Source: Gordonia sp. PP30 (GTDB lineage Bacteria > Actinomycetota > Actinomycetes > Mycobacteriales > Mycobacteriaceae). From it: a stretch of 64,000 nt of DNA. The notes under the pieces were generated by a model. The model saw nothing but the letters and a program-made list of their open reading frames with translations, was not told where the DNA came from and searched no databases. The stretch is from NCBI RefSeq assembly GCF_023100845.1, contig NZ_CP095864.1, positions 1,674,001 through 1,738,000 of the forward strand, written 5' to 3'. Position numbers and translations under genes: made by a program. Below, piece by piece: positions 15,045-23,865 of this stretch (its first letter is position 1; the number at the start of each line of letters is the position of its first letter).

Positions 15045-17327
15045 TTGAGCACGATCGTGCTGGCGGATGCGCGGACGGACTGTGAGCGGCAGGCGATCAA
15101 CGAGTGGGCCGCGGCCAGCCACCCCGGCGCGCGGATCCTCGGTCTCGGACAACTCGATCTGGAGCGGCTGCTGCCGGACACCGAACTGATCCCCGCGAAA
15201 GTGGTCTGGCTGCCCCCGGTGCGGCGCGGCGAGCGGCGGGTGTCGCTGGCCGATGCGGTGGTGCTGTCGAACCCGCGCCGTCCCCCGGCGTTCCGGCAAC
15301 CGGCGATCCGCAAACGCTTTCCGGACCGGGTGCGGGTGGTGGAAGGCGAGTCGGCCACACTCGGTGAGCTGCGTGAACGCTACGGCGAGCAGCAGGCCGA
15401 GGGCGAGTCGTTCCAGGCCTTCGTCGGGATGCGTGCGGCGCTGGCCGCCGAGCGCGCCGAACTGCAGCTCGTCGGGGACCGCTACAAGGTGCCGCGCCTG
15501 GTCGCCGAGCAGATCAGCTCGTCGGCCCGATTCCAGACCGCGATCACCGAGCTGGCCACTCAGCTCGGCCGGCCGGCCGCGTCGGTCGCCCAGGAGGCGA
15601 CCGACAAGATGAGCTCGTTCGTCGCCACCCAGAGCCGGTTGATGCGCGACGTCTTCACCTCCACCTTCCGTGGGCTGTACGAGCGGGCGTGGACCGTCTC
15701 GGCCGATCTCGACGGCCTGGGCCGGCTGCGCGAACTCAACAAGTCGTCGTCGCTCATCTTCCTGCCCTCGCATCGCTCGTACGTCGACACCATGGTGCTG
15801 GGCAGCGTGCTCGACGAGCACGACTTCCCGCCGAACCTGGTGCTCGGCGGCAACAATCTGGCGTTCTGGCCGATGGGGCCGATCGCGCAGCGGGCCGGCA
15901 CCATCTTCATCCGCCGCCAGTTCGGGTCCGATCCGGTCTACAAGCTCGCGATGCGCTCCTATCTCTCGTTCATCGTGGAGAAGCGGTTCAACCTGGAGTG
16001 GTACATCGAGGGCGGCCGCAGCCGCACCGGCAAGCTGCGCCCGCCGATGCTCGGCCTGCTCGCCTATGTGGCCGACGCGGTGGAGAACCTCGACGGCGCC
16101 GACGCGACGATCGTGCCGACGTCCATCGTCTACGACCAGCTCCCGGAGATCGCGGTGATGGCCAAGGAGTCGGCGGGCGGCACCAAACGGCCCGAGGACC
16201 TCAAATGGCTGCTCCGCTACGCGCGCGGACAGCGTGTGCACCGCGGGCAGGCGCATGTCCGGTTCGGCGAGCCCTTCTCGCTGCGCGCCGCGCTCGACGC
16301 CGCCGGCGACGGCCGGGCCCGGTTGGAGAAGGTCGCGTTCAAGGTGATGGACGAGATCAACGCCGCCACCCCGATCTCGGCGACCTCGCTGGCCGGATTC
16401 GCGTTGCTCGGCGCCGCCGACCGCGCCTATACGGCCACCGAGGTCGAGGTGATCCTCGCGCCGCTGCTGACCTACATCGACGACCGCGGGCTTCCGGGGC
16501 CGGACCCGATGCTCTGCCGCGGCCTCGGCCTGCTGCGGACGCTCGGCGAGCTCACCGATGCGGGCGTGCTGACCGCGTTCGACGGCGGGCCCGAGCAGGT
16601 CTGGTCCATCGCCCCGGACAATCACGCGATCGCCGCCTACTACCGCAACGGCGCCCTGCATCACTTCGTCGACCGCGCGATCGTCGAGCTGGCGATGCTG
16701 GCCGTCGCCGACGGCACCGTACGTCCGGACGGGCTCAGCCCCGGTGGCGTCGTCGACTACGGCGCGCTGCTGACCGTGTCGCAGGCGGAGGCGCTGCGGC
16801 TGCGTGACCTGCTGAAATTCGAATTCTTCTTCCCGGCCAAGGAGGAGTTCCTGCACCGGCTCGGTGCCGAACTCGACCTGATCTCGTCCGAGTGGCGGGA
16901 TGTGGAACCGTCTCGCGAATGGGTGTACGACGTGCTCTTCGCAAACGCCGGGAAACTGCTGGCGCGGCGGACCCTGCAGACCTTCTTCGACGCCCAGCTG
17001 GTGGTCGCCACGCATCTGACCACCCTCGGCCACGACTCGCTCGACAAGGAGACCGTATTGATCGACTGCCTCGGTCTGGGCCGGCAACTCTCCCTGCAGG
17101 GGGTGATCCTGAGTAAGGATTCGGTGTCGAAGGACATGTACGACGCGGCCTACCGCCTGGCGGAGAACCGCGGTGCGATCGGCGACGGGCCGGTCGACGA
17201 GCAGGTGGCGGCCCGGACGGCGTGGCTCGCCGAGGTGGAGGAGTTGCGTGTCCGGCTGGCCCGGATCGCGGCGATCGAGGCCGAACAGGCGAATGCGCCG
17301 GTGACCGCCGGACAGGAGCCGCGATGA
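15045..17327 (+). CDS. plsB2: Glycerol-3-phosphate 1-O-acyltransferase
   Basis: A 760-residue membrane-associated acyltransferase making lysophosphatidic acid from glycerol-3-phosphate and acyl donor. The acyltransferase blocks are clear: FLPSHRSYVDTMVL (block I, H-x4-D), GGNNLAFWPMGPIAQR with IFIRRQF (II), WYIEGGRSRTGKLRPP (III) and IVPTSIVYDQLPE (IV), all between about residues 240 and 370. Length agrees with PlsB (about 800). The start is a TTG, supported by GGAGG 8 bases upstream and by no better in-frame codon. The stop overlaps the next gene (ATGA). Gene order plsB2-plsC-WS/DGAT is that of Mycobacterium tuberculosis Rv2482c-Rv2484c, which supports the symbol. Confidence 0.9.
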   Translation: MSTIVLADARTDCERQAINEWAAASHPGARILGLGQLDLERLLPDTELIPAKVVWLPPVRRGERRVSLADAVVLSNPRRPPAFRQPAIRKRFPDRVRVVEGESATLGELRERYGEQQAEGESFQAFVGMRAALAAERAELQLVGDRYKVPRLVAEQISSSARFQTAITELATQLGRPAASVAQEATDKMSSFVATQSRLMRDVFTSTFRGLYERAWTVSADLDGLGRLRELNKSSSLIFLPSHRSYVDTMVLGSVLDEHDFPPNLVLGGNNLAFWPMGPIAQRAGTIFIRRQFGSDPVYKLAMRSYLSFIVEKRFNLEWYIEGGRSRTGKLRPPMLGLLAYVADAVENLDGADATIVPTSIVYDQLPEIAVMAKESAGGTKRPEDLKWLLRYARGQRVHRGQAHVRFGEPFSLRAALDAAGDGRARLEKVAFKVMDEINAATPISATSLAGFALLGAADRAYTATEVEVILAPLLTYIDDRGLPGPDPMLCRGLGLLRTLGELTDAGVLTAFDGGPEQVWSIAPDNHAIAAYYRNGALHHFVDRAIVELAMLAVADGTVRPDGLSPGGVVDYGALLTVSQAEALRLRDLLKFEFFFPAKEEFLHRLGAELDLISSEWRDVEPSREWVYDVLFANAGKLLARRTLQTFFDAQLVVATHLTTLGHDSLDKETVLIDCLGLGRQLSLQGVILSKDSVSKDMYDAAYRLAENRGAIGDGPVDEQVAARTAWLAEVEELRVRLARIAAIEAEQANAPVTAGQEPR

Positions 17328-18832
17328 GCCCGCTCTCCGAACGACTCGCCCAGATCCGTTCGGCCCCGGCCGGGGACCGGGTGTGCGCGTTCTTCGACTA
17401 CGACGGCACGCTGATCGACGGCTTCTCGGCCGCGGACATCCTGCGCGAGCGGGTCCGCACCCTCGATTTCACCGCCGGTGAGCTGCGCGACGGCCTGATG
17501 ATCGCACTCCGCGGCTGCTACTCCGAGCAGGACTACGCCGAGGTGCTCAAGGCCACCCGGCCGGCGTTCGAGGGCAAGACCTACGACGAGCTGATGGCCG
17601 AGGGCCGCAAGCTGTTCAAGAACGTCACCGCCGCCAAGCTGCGGCCGCAGATGTGGCAGATCATCCGCGCGCACCGGGCGCGCGGACACCGGATCGTGAT
17701 CGCCTCGTCGGCGACGCGTTTCCAGATCGAGCCGATCGCCGCCGAGATCGGTGCCGACCGGGCGCTCGCGACCGACATCGAGGTGGTGGACGGCATCGTG
17801 ACCGGCCGGGTGCTCGGCCGTCCGCTGTGGGGTCCGGGCAAGGCGGCCGCGGTGCGCCGCCTGGCCCGCGAATGGGATCTGGACCTGGCGTCGTCGTTCG
17901 CGTACAGCGACGGCAACGAGGACGTGCCCTATCTGGAATCGGTCGGCAATCCGGCGGCCGTCTCGCCGCAGCAGGGGCTGCGCGGGGTGGCCGAGGAGCG
18001 CGGCTGGCCGATTCTGGACCTGCGCAATCCCACCTACAACACGGTGGGGAAGGCGGTGCGGACCGCCGCGTTCTACGGGTCGTTCCTCGGCGGCGCCGCG
18101 GTGGGCTTCGGCAAGTCGCTGGTCTCCTCCGACCGCACCGGCGCCATGCAGTCGGCCGTCTCCGCCGGGCTCGACGTCGGATTCGCGCTCGCCGGGGTCG
18201 ACGTGGACGTGCTCTCCGGACGGGAGTACCTGACCGCGGCGCGGCCGTGCGTGTTCGTCTTCAACCATCAGTCCAAGCTCGACCTGCCGGTGATGATCCA
18301 TCTGGTGCGCGGCGACGCGACCGGGGTGGCGAAGAAGGAGGTCGGGCAGCTGCCGGTGTTCGGGCAGATCCTCGACGCCGGCGGCGTGGTGTTCATCGAC
18401 CGCGCCGATGCGGGCAAGGCCATCGAGCAGCTCGCGCCGGTCGTCGAGAAGATCCGCGACGAGAAGGTGTCGCTGGTGGTGGCGCCGGAGGGCACCCGCT
18501 CGGCGACGCCGCGGATCGGGCCGTTCAAGAAGGGGCCGTTCCACATCGCGATGCAGGCCGGGGTGCCGGTGGTGCCGGTGGTGCTGCGGAATGCGGGCGA
18601 GGTGATGTGGCGCGGTTCGCAGCTGATCCAGCCGGGCGTCGTGGAGGTGCGCGTGCTGCCGCCGATCGACACCTCGTCGTGGCAGCCGGACACGGTCGCC
18701 GAGCATGCCGAGCAGGTGCGGGAACAATTCCTGCAGGCGCTGGCCGACTGGCCGGTGACCGCGTTCGACGACGGGCGGCTGACCCGGACGATGGGAGTGT
18801 TCGAGTGGCAGGAGTCCGGCGATGACGAGTGA
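17324..18832 (+). CDS. plsC: HAD-family hydrolase fused to 1-acylglycerol-3-phosphate acyltransferase
   Basis: A 502-residue two-domain protein. Residues 1-260 are a SerB-like HAD-IB phosphatase: FFDYDGTLIDGFSA with the nucleophile Asp, SSATRFQ, and SDGNEDVPYLESVGNP. Residues about 290-480 are a PlsC acyltransferase that makes phosphatidate: FVFNHQSKLDLPVM (NH-x4-D), GGVVFIDRAD and VAPEGTRSATP. The fusion matches mycobacterial PlsC (Rv2483c). It could combine phosphatidate synthesis with a phosphatase step, feeding the downstream triacylglycerol/wax-ester synthase; the phosphatase substrate is unknown. The ATG overlaps the plsB2 stop and is preceded by CAGGAG. Confidence 0.9.
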   Translation: MSPLSERLAQIRSAPAGDRVCAFFDYDGTLIDGFSAADILRERVRTLDFTAGELRDGLMIALRGCYSEQDYAEVLKATRPAFEGKTYDELMAEGRKLFKNVTAAKLRPQMWQIIRAHRARGHRIVIASSATRFQIEPIAAEIGADRALATDIEVVDGIVTGRVLGRPLWGPGKAAAVRRLAREWDLDLASSFAYSDGNEDVPYLESVGNPAAVSPQQGLRGVAEERGWPILDLRNPTYNTVGKAVRTAAFYGSFLGGAAVGFGKSLVSSDRTGAMQSAVSAGLDVGFALAGVDVDVLSGREYLTAARPCVFVFNHQSKLDLPVMIHLVRGDATGVAKKEVGQLPVFGQILDAGGVVFIDRADAGKAIEQLAPVVEKIRDEKVSLVVAPEGTRSATPRIGPFKKGPFHIAMQAGVPVVPVVLRNAGEVMWRGSQLIQPGVVEVRVLPPIDTSSWQPDTVAEHAEQVREQFLQALADWPVTAFDDGRLTRTMGVFEWQESGDDE

Positions 18833-20273
18833 GCAGACGGGCGGTTCCGTCGATAAACCGATCGACTGGGGCACCGACACGCGGATGAGTCCGGTCGACA
18901 CGGTGATGTGGCGCGGCGACGCCGACCGCAATCTCCGGTCGACCATCAGCATGCTCGAGCTGTGGGACTGCACCCCGGACTGGGATCGTCTGGTGGCCGC
19001 GCACGAGTGGGGGAGCCGGATGGCGCCGCGCTTCCGGCAGCGGGTGATCGAGGCGCCGCTGCAGGCCGGGCCGCCCAGCTGGGCGGTGGACCCAGACTTC
19101 GACCTGCACTACCACCTGCGGCGGATCCGGGTCGGCGGAGATGGCTCGATGCGCGAGTTGCTGGCCACCTGCGAACAGCTCGCGATGACGCCGCTCGATC
19201 CGCGGCGGCCCCCGTGGGAGGGCTACCTGATCGAGGGACTGCCCGACGGGAAGTCGGCGTACTTCCTCAAGGCCCACCACGCGCTGACCGACGGCCTGGG
19301 GGCGATCATCGCGCTCGCCCAGCTGCATTCGCCGACCCGCGACCCGATTCCCGGTAAACCGCAGCCGCCGGCCCCGGAGGTCCACGAGCCGTCGGCCCTC
19401 GACGTGCTCGGCACGCAACTGGTGGAGGAGGCGCGACGGGTCCCGCGGCTGGCGGGCATCGCCCTGGAGGGGGTGCTGTCGTTGCGGAAGCCGAAGAGGG
19501 CGCTCTCGAATGTGCTCCGGTACGGGCGGTCGGTGCCGCGCGTCGCCGGACTGGTGAGCCCGCCCGGATCCCCGCTGTTGGCCGGACGCAGCGGGTCGTG
19601 GCGGTTCGCGGCGTTCGAGGTGCCGTTCGGCAGTCTCAAGGCGGCGTCCGCAGCGACCCACGCCTCCATCAACGACATCTACCTGGGCAGCCTGGTCGGG
19701 GCGTTCCGCAAGTACCACGAGCGCAACGGCACCATGGTCGACGCGATCCCGGTGGCCATCCCGATCTCGGTGCGCGCCGAGGGCGATGTCGGCGGCGGCA
19801 ACCGGATCGCGGTGGGCCGGCTCGCCGGCCCGGTCGGCATCGACGACCCCTTCGAGCGGGTACTGACGTGTCGTGAGCAGGTGCGGGCGGCACGCAACGA
19901 ACCTGCGGTCGACGTCTTCAACACCGCCGGGCCGGTCCTAGCGTGGATGCCCGGACAACTCCTGGCGCAGTTCAGCGGCACCACGGCCGGCAACGACCTG
20001 CAGGCCAGCAACGTCCCCGGCATCCCCTGGGACACCTACGTGGCCGGCGCCAAGGTGGAGCGGATGTTCCCGTTCGGCCCGCTGCCGGGCTGCGCTGTGA
20101 TGGCCACGATGATCACCCACAACGGCGTCGCCTGCCTGGGACTGAACTTCGACGCCGCCGCGATCACCGATCCGGAACTGTTCGCCGAGTGCATGGTGGA
20201 GGGCTTCGACGAGGTGATCGACCTGGCGGGCGACGACGCCGCATCCCTGCCCCGGATGACCCACCTGGCCTGA
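18822..20273 (+). CDS. Wax ester synthase/diacylglycerol acyltransferase (WS/DGAT)
   Basis: A 483-residue acyltransferase of the bacterial WS/DGAT family, which makes triacylglycerol or wax esters for storage. Family motifs: MSPVDTVMW start, the active-site HHALTDG (H-H-x3-D-G) near residue 150, a central variable part, NDIYLGSLVGAFRKY (ND motif), and the C-terminal DUF1298 part with NVPGIPWDTYVAGAKV and FPFGPLPGCAVM. It begins within the end of plsC (11-base overlap), so translation is coupled. The operon thus holds successive acylation steps from glycerol-3-phosphate to neutral lipid. Triacylglycerol versus wax-ester preference cannot be read from sequence. Confidence 0.92.
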   Translation: MTSEQTGGSVDKPIDWGTDTRMSPVDTVMWRGDADRNLRSTISMLELWDCTPDWDRLVAAHEWGSRMAPRFRQRVIEAPLQAGPPSWAVDPDFDLHYHLRRIRVGGDGSMRELLATCEQLAMTPLDPRRPPWEGYLIEGLPDGKSAYFLKAHHALTDGLGAIIALAQLHSPTRDPIPGKPQPPAPEVHEPSALDVLGTQLVEEARRVPRLAGIALEGVLSLRKPKRALSNVLRYGRSVPRVAGLVSPPGSPLLAGRSGSWRFAAFEVPFGSLKAASAATHASINDIYLGSLVGAFRKYHERNGTMVDAIPVAIPISVRAEGDVGGGNRIAVGRLAGPVGIDDPFERVLTCREQVRAARNEPAVDVFNTAGPVLAWMPGQLLAQFSGTTAGNDLQASNVPGIPWDTYVAGAKVERMFPFGPLPGCAVMATMITHNGVACLGLNFDAAAITDPELFAECMVEGFDEVIDLAGDDAASLPRMTHLA

Positions 20274-20341
20274 CCCCGGCACCCTGTGCCTGATGGTCGA
20301 GCGAGGTACATGCTGGGTCGACCGTCCGGGGCCGCCGACCT

Positions 20342-21823
20342 TCAGGGGTTGCCGTAGGCGGCGAGGAATTCGGTCAGCATCCGCGCGGTCACCGGGCGTG
20401 GCAGGGACTCGATGGCGGCGATGATCGCCGGGGTGTCCAGGGCGTCGGCGGTGGACGAGGGGTCGGTGTGCGGATCGATGCCCGCGCCGATCAGCGCGCT
20501 TTCGACGGCGGCGGACGACAGGCCGAGGACGTCGTCGACGCTGACCGCGCCGGAGGCGAGGGCGCCCGACAGCGCGGCGAGCGCCTCCGGCGGCGTGGCC
20601 GGGGGAAGACCGCGGGCGTCGTCCGCGGCCTCGCGGAGCGCGGTGACGAGTTCGGGCAGGACCCGTGCGGTCACCGGGGTGACGGTCAGGTGGGTGCTGG
20701 CGGGCAGGACCGTGCCGTCGGCCTGGGTGTACCGCGGCTGAGCCTGGAGGGTGAAGCCCCGCTCGGCGACGGCGACCGCCCACCGATGTGGATCGATCGG
20801 CGCGGCGGCGGCCTCGTCGGCGACGACGGCGAACACCGGTCCGGCCGGCTCGCCGGTCACGCGCAGCCCGTCGATCTCGCCGACCGCGGTGCGGAGCGCG
20901 GTCACCGCCGTGGCGATCCGGGCCACCAGACCGGCGAAGCCGTCGGGTCCGAGGTACTCGGCGATGGCCCAGGCCGCGGCGAGTCCGGCCGCCGACCGGG
21001 AGCCGAGGAGTGTCGGGTTGACGACCGGATAGCCGGGCCAGTCGGTGGTGGCGAAGAATCCGGCGCGGTGCCGGTCGCGATCGGCGTGCAGGATCACCGA
21101 CGCGCCCTTGGGCGCGTAGCCGTACTTGTGCAGATCGGCCGAGATACTGCTGACGCCAGGTACGCGGAAGTCCCACGCGGGCAACGCTTCCGGCCACCAG
21201 GCGAGGGCGAAACCGCCGAGACAGGCGTCGACGTGCAGCGGCAGTCCGCGGCCGAGAGCGAGTTCGCCGAGTTCGGCGATCGGGTCGAGGGCTCCGGTCG
21301 GGTAGTTGGGTGCCGAGGCCACCAGCAGGAAGGTGTCGTCGTCGATCGCGGCCGACATCGCGGCGGGGGTCACCCGGGTGGTGACCGGGTCGACCGGTAC
21401 GCGGATCGCACGGATGCCCAGAAGCCGTGCGGCCTTGTCGAACGCGGCATGCGCGGTCGACGGCAGCACGATCGAACCGGTCCCGGGCGGGAGTCCGGCG
21501 TGATCGCGCGCCGCCTTCACCGCGAGAATGCAGCTCTCGGTCCCGCCCGAGGTGACCGAGCCGACCGCCGACGGACCGTGAAAGGCGGTGCGCGCGAACG
21601 AGATCAGATCGCGTTCCAGGGCGGCGACCGATCCGAACACCGTCGGGTCCAGGCCGTTGACCGGCTGCACCAGTGCCGCCGCCTGGGCGGCCAGGGCGTC
21701 GAGCTCGGCGAGCCCGGAGTCGTAGACGTAGGAGAGGACGTGGCCGCCGTGGGTGGGGGCATCGGTGGCGCGGCGCCGGGCGAGTTCGGCGAGGACGTCG
21801 TCGGGGGTACGGCGGCTGGTCAT
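20342..21823 (-). CDS. PLP-dependent decarboxylase/lyase (sphingosine-phosphate-lyase-like)
   Basis: A 493-residue fold-type I pyridoxal-phosphate enzyme close to sphingosine-1-phosphate lyase and group II decarboxylases. Seen: GSVTSGGTESCILAVKAARDH (cofactor phosphate site), VDACLGGFALAWW (Asp that pairs with the pyridine), and the Schiff-base Lys in LHKYGYAPKGASVILHAD. About 100 Ala-rich residues follow the core and have no recognised motif. It is downstream of, and overlaps by 4 bases, the GPH-type transporter gene, so import of a substrate and its PLP-dependent cleavage or decarboxylation may be linked. The natural substrate cannot be named. Confidence 0.85.
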   Translation of the reverse strand: MTSRRTPDDVLAELARRRATDAPTHGGHVLSYVYDSGLAELDALAAQAAALVQPVNGLDPTVFGSVAALERDLISFARTAFHGPSAVGSVTSGGTESCILAVKAARDHAGLPPGTGSIVLPSTAHAAFDKAARLLGIRAIRVPVDPVTTRVTPAAMSAAIDDDTFLLVASAPNYPTGALDPIAELGELALGRGLPLHVDACLGGFALAWWPEALPAWDFRVPGVSSISADLHKYGYAPKGASVILHADRDRHRAGFFATTDWPGYPVVNPTLLGSRSAAGLAAAWAIAEYLGPDGFAGLVARIATAVTALRTAVGEIDGLRVTGEPAGPVFAVVADEAAAAPIDPHRWAVAVAERGFTLQAQPRYTQADGTVLPASTHLTVTPVTARVLPELVTALREAADDARGLPPATPPEALAALSGALASGAVSVDDVLGLSSAAVESALIGAGIDPHTDPSSTADALDTPAIIAAIESLPRPVTARMLTEFLAAYGNP

Positions 21824-23160
21824 GCGGGGGCGCTTTCTTCGGTGGTGTCGTCGCCGTAGCGGGACAGGACGGCGAGACTGATCGCGATCAGGACGGCGGG
21901 CAGCGCGGCGAAGCCGAGGATGATGCCGATCTCGGCGCTGCGTGGCTGGACGGCGGTCTCGCCGGAGGTCGAGGAGACGAACCCGGTGGCGGCGAGAACC
22001 AGCAGGTACAGGCCCGGTCCCACGGCCAGGCCGAGGGTTTCGGCGGCCGTCCAGAGTCCGGACAGCGCACCGCCGGTGTCCCGGCCGTGGATCCGGGAAT
22101 GCTCGTCGATCACGTCGGGCAGCATGGCGAGCGGAAAGGTCTGCATCCCGGCGTAGCCGACGCCGCAGATCGCGACCGGTGCGAGCACCCAGATCCCGGG
22201 GACCGGCACGGCGAGCGCGATCGACAGCGCGGCGAGCATGAACAAGGTCGAGGCGAGCACGAGAGCGCGTCGTTTGCCGTGGCGCTTACCGATCCTGACC
22301 CAGAACGGCATGACGAGGATCGCGGGTGCGACCAGTGCGGCGAACAGCAGGGTGAGGGCGGACTTGTCATCGATGACGTAGGTGGCGAGGTACTGCGCAC
22401 CGGCGAGCATCACCGCTGACGCCAGCGCCTGAATCACGAACACCGACACCAGAATCCGGTAGTGGCGGTGGTCCCGCAGCGCGTGGAAGGCGTCGCGGGC
22501 GCGGGACCCCGACCGGGCGCCCGCGGTACGCGGCGGTGAGGCGGCCCGGGCCGCGAGACCGGTCGCGGCGGCCATGCCGAGACCGATGATCGCGGCGGTC
22601 GCGGCCGCCATGCCCGCGTAGCCGCCGGCGCCGCCGCCGAGCGCGTCCCGGATCGCCGGGGCGCCGGCACCGACCACCAGAATGGTGATCGCGAGGACCG
22701 TGATGCGGTCGGAGATCAGCCGGGTGCGCTCGTGATAGTCGGGCGTCAGCTCGGCGGGCAGGGCGATGTACGGGACCTGGAAGCAGGCGTAGGCGAGCGC
22801 CGTCAGCGAGAAGAAGATCAGCACCCAGAGTGCGGCCAGGGCCGGGGCGGTGCCGGAGGGTACGCAGAAGGTGAGTACGAAGAGCGGCACGATCGTCGCC
22901 GCACCGATCCACATCAGGCGGGTGCGTCGTCCATGGCGCGCGAGATCGTGGTCGCTGCGGGCGCCGATCAGCGGGTTCACCGCCACATCGATCGCTTTCG
23001 GGATCACCACGACGATCGACGCGAGGAGCGCGCCGACGCCCAGAGAGTCGGTCAGGTAGTAGGCGAGGACCAGCCCGGGCAGGACGCCGAAGGCGCCGGT
23101 GCCGACGCTGCCGGCCGCGTAGCCGAGGGAGACGCGGCGCGCCAGGCTCGCGTCGTTCAC
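21820..23160 (-). CDS. MFS transporter of the GPH (MelB-like) family
   Basis: A 446-residue, 12-helix membrane transporter of the glycoside-pentoside-hexuronide:cation symporter group. Seen: SLGYAAGSVGTGAFGVLPGLV (helix 1), DVAVNPLIGARSDH (cation/sugar-site Asp plus the conserved loop) and RRTRLMWIGA. The GTG at 23160 starts directly before helix 1; the frame runs up to a TTG at 23253, but that extension looks unlike a family N terminus and overlaps an AT-rich near-palindrome, CAATTACGTATTG (23251-23263), that is probably promoter DNA. Translationally coupled to the PLP enzyme downstream. Substrate unknown; GPH members carry sugars but also other small molecules. Confidence 0.8.
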   Translation of the reverse strand: MNDASLARRVSLGYAAGSVGTGAFGVLPGLVLAYYLTDSLGVGALLASIVVVIPKAIDVAVNPLIGARSDHDLARHGRRTRLMWIGAATIVPLFVLTFCVPSGTAPALAALWVLIFFSLTALAYACFQVPYIALPAELTPDYHERTRLISDRITVLAITILVVGAGAPAIRDALGGGAGGYAGMAAATAAIIGLGMAAATGLAARAASPPRTAGARSGSRARDAFHALRDHRHYRILVSVFVIQALASAVMLAGAQYLATYVIDDKSALTLLFAALVAPAILVMPFWVRIGKRHGKRRALVLASTLFMLAALSIALAVPVPGIWVLAPVAICGVGYAGMQTFPLAMLPDVIDEHSRIHGRDTGGALSGLWTAAETLGLAVGPGLYLLVLAATGFVSSTSGETAVQPRSAEIGIILGFAALPAVLIAISLAVLSRYGDDTTEESAPA

Positions 23161-23325
23161 CGGCTGCCCGTCGTCGGGAATTCGGACCTCATACCCGGGG
23201 ACAGTAGCGAATCGGGCGCGCGAAGGTGCGGGGAGCCTCCAACTTCGATACAATTACGTATTGAATGGCATCCGGAGGGCGTCGGGGGTCCGCCGGATGC
23301 CGTGCACCACCCGCGCGATCGGCAC

Positions 23326-23331
23326 TAGTCT
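23326..23331 (+). promoter_or_regulatory. -10 box of a leaderless gene
   Basis: TAGTCT, placed 8 bases before the ATG at 23340, which has no Shine-Dalgarno site. This arrangement is typical of leaderless actinobacterial transcripts. Confidence 0.4.
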
Positions 23332-23339
23332 CGTAAGGC

Positions 23340-23819
23340 ATGGGTCAACCGGAATCCGAGGCTCAGCCGCTCGTGACGCACGACGTGCGCGCGATGATCG
23401 AACGGCAGCGGCTCTGCTACGTCGCCACCGCCAGTGCCGACGGCGAGCCGAATCTCAGTCCGAAGGGCTCGCTGAAGGTGATCGACGACGGCCACGTCGC
23501 GTTCGCCGACATGGCCTCGCCCCGGACCGTCGCGAATCTCCGGGAGAACCCGCGGCTGGAGATCAACGTGGTCGATCCCTTTCTGCGGCGCGGCTACCGG
23601 ATTCGCGGGACGGCCGTGGTGACCGACGACCCCGCGCTGCTTGCGACCGTCGGCGCCGGCCTCGGCGCCGAATACCCGGTGAAGCGGGCGGTGCTGGTGA
23701 CCGTCGCCGGAGTCCGGCCCGTGGACAGTCCCGTCTACCTCTTCCTCGATGCCGATCCGGAGGACGTCCGGCGCGACTGGGAGCGCAACTACGGCTACCG
23801 GCGGATCGCGGAGGGCTGA
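23340..23819 (+). CDS. Pyridoxamine 5'-phosphate oxidase-fold flavoprotein
   Basis: A 159-residue split-barrel protein of the PPOX/FMN-binding family. Seen: RLCYVATASADGEPNLSPKGS at the start of the barrel, FADMASPRTVANLRENPRLEI (cofactor-contacting stretch of the family) and YRIRGTAVV. Members bind FMN or F420 and do small redox reactions; this one resembles the 'NLSPKG' subgroup whose substrates are mostly unknown. The ATG appears leaderless, with TAGTCT upstream. It lies ahead of an LLM-type flavoprotein on the same strand but with a 46-base gap and that gene's own start signals, so linkage is uncertain. Confidence 0.82.
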   Translation: MGQPESEAQPLVTHDVRAMIERQRLCYVATASADGEPNLSPKGSLKVIDDGHVAFADMASPRTVANLRENPRLEINVVDPFLRRGYRIRGTAVVTDDPALLATVGAGLGAEYPVKRAVLVTVAGVRPVDSPVYLFLDADPEDVRRDWERNYGYRRIAEG

Positions 23820-23865
23820 GCACGCCGGCCGGGAATAAGCGGACCGCGGTACGGTTACACCTGTC

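Noticed and set aside
14877..17087. Minus-strand open frame of 736 codons
   Set aside because: Antisense of plsB2; composition typical of GC-rich shadows, and plsB2 has all its motifs.
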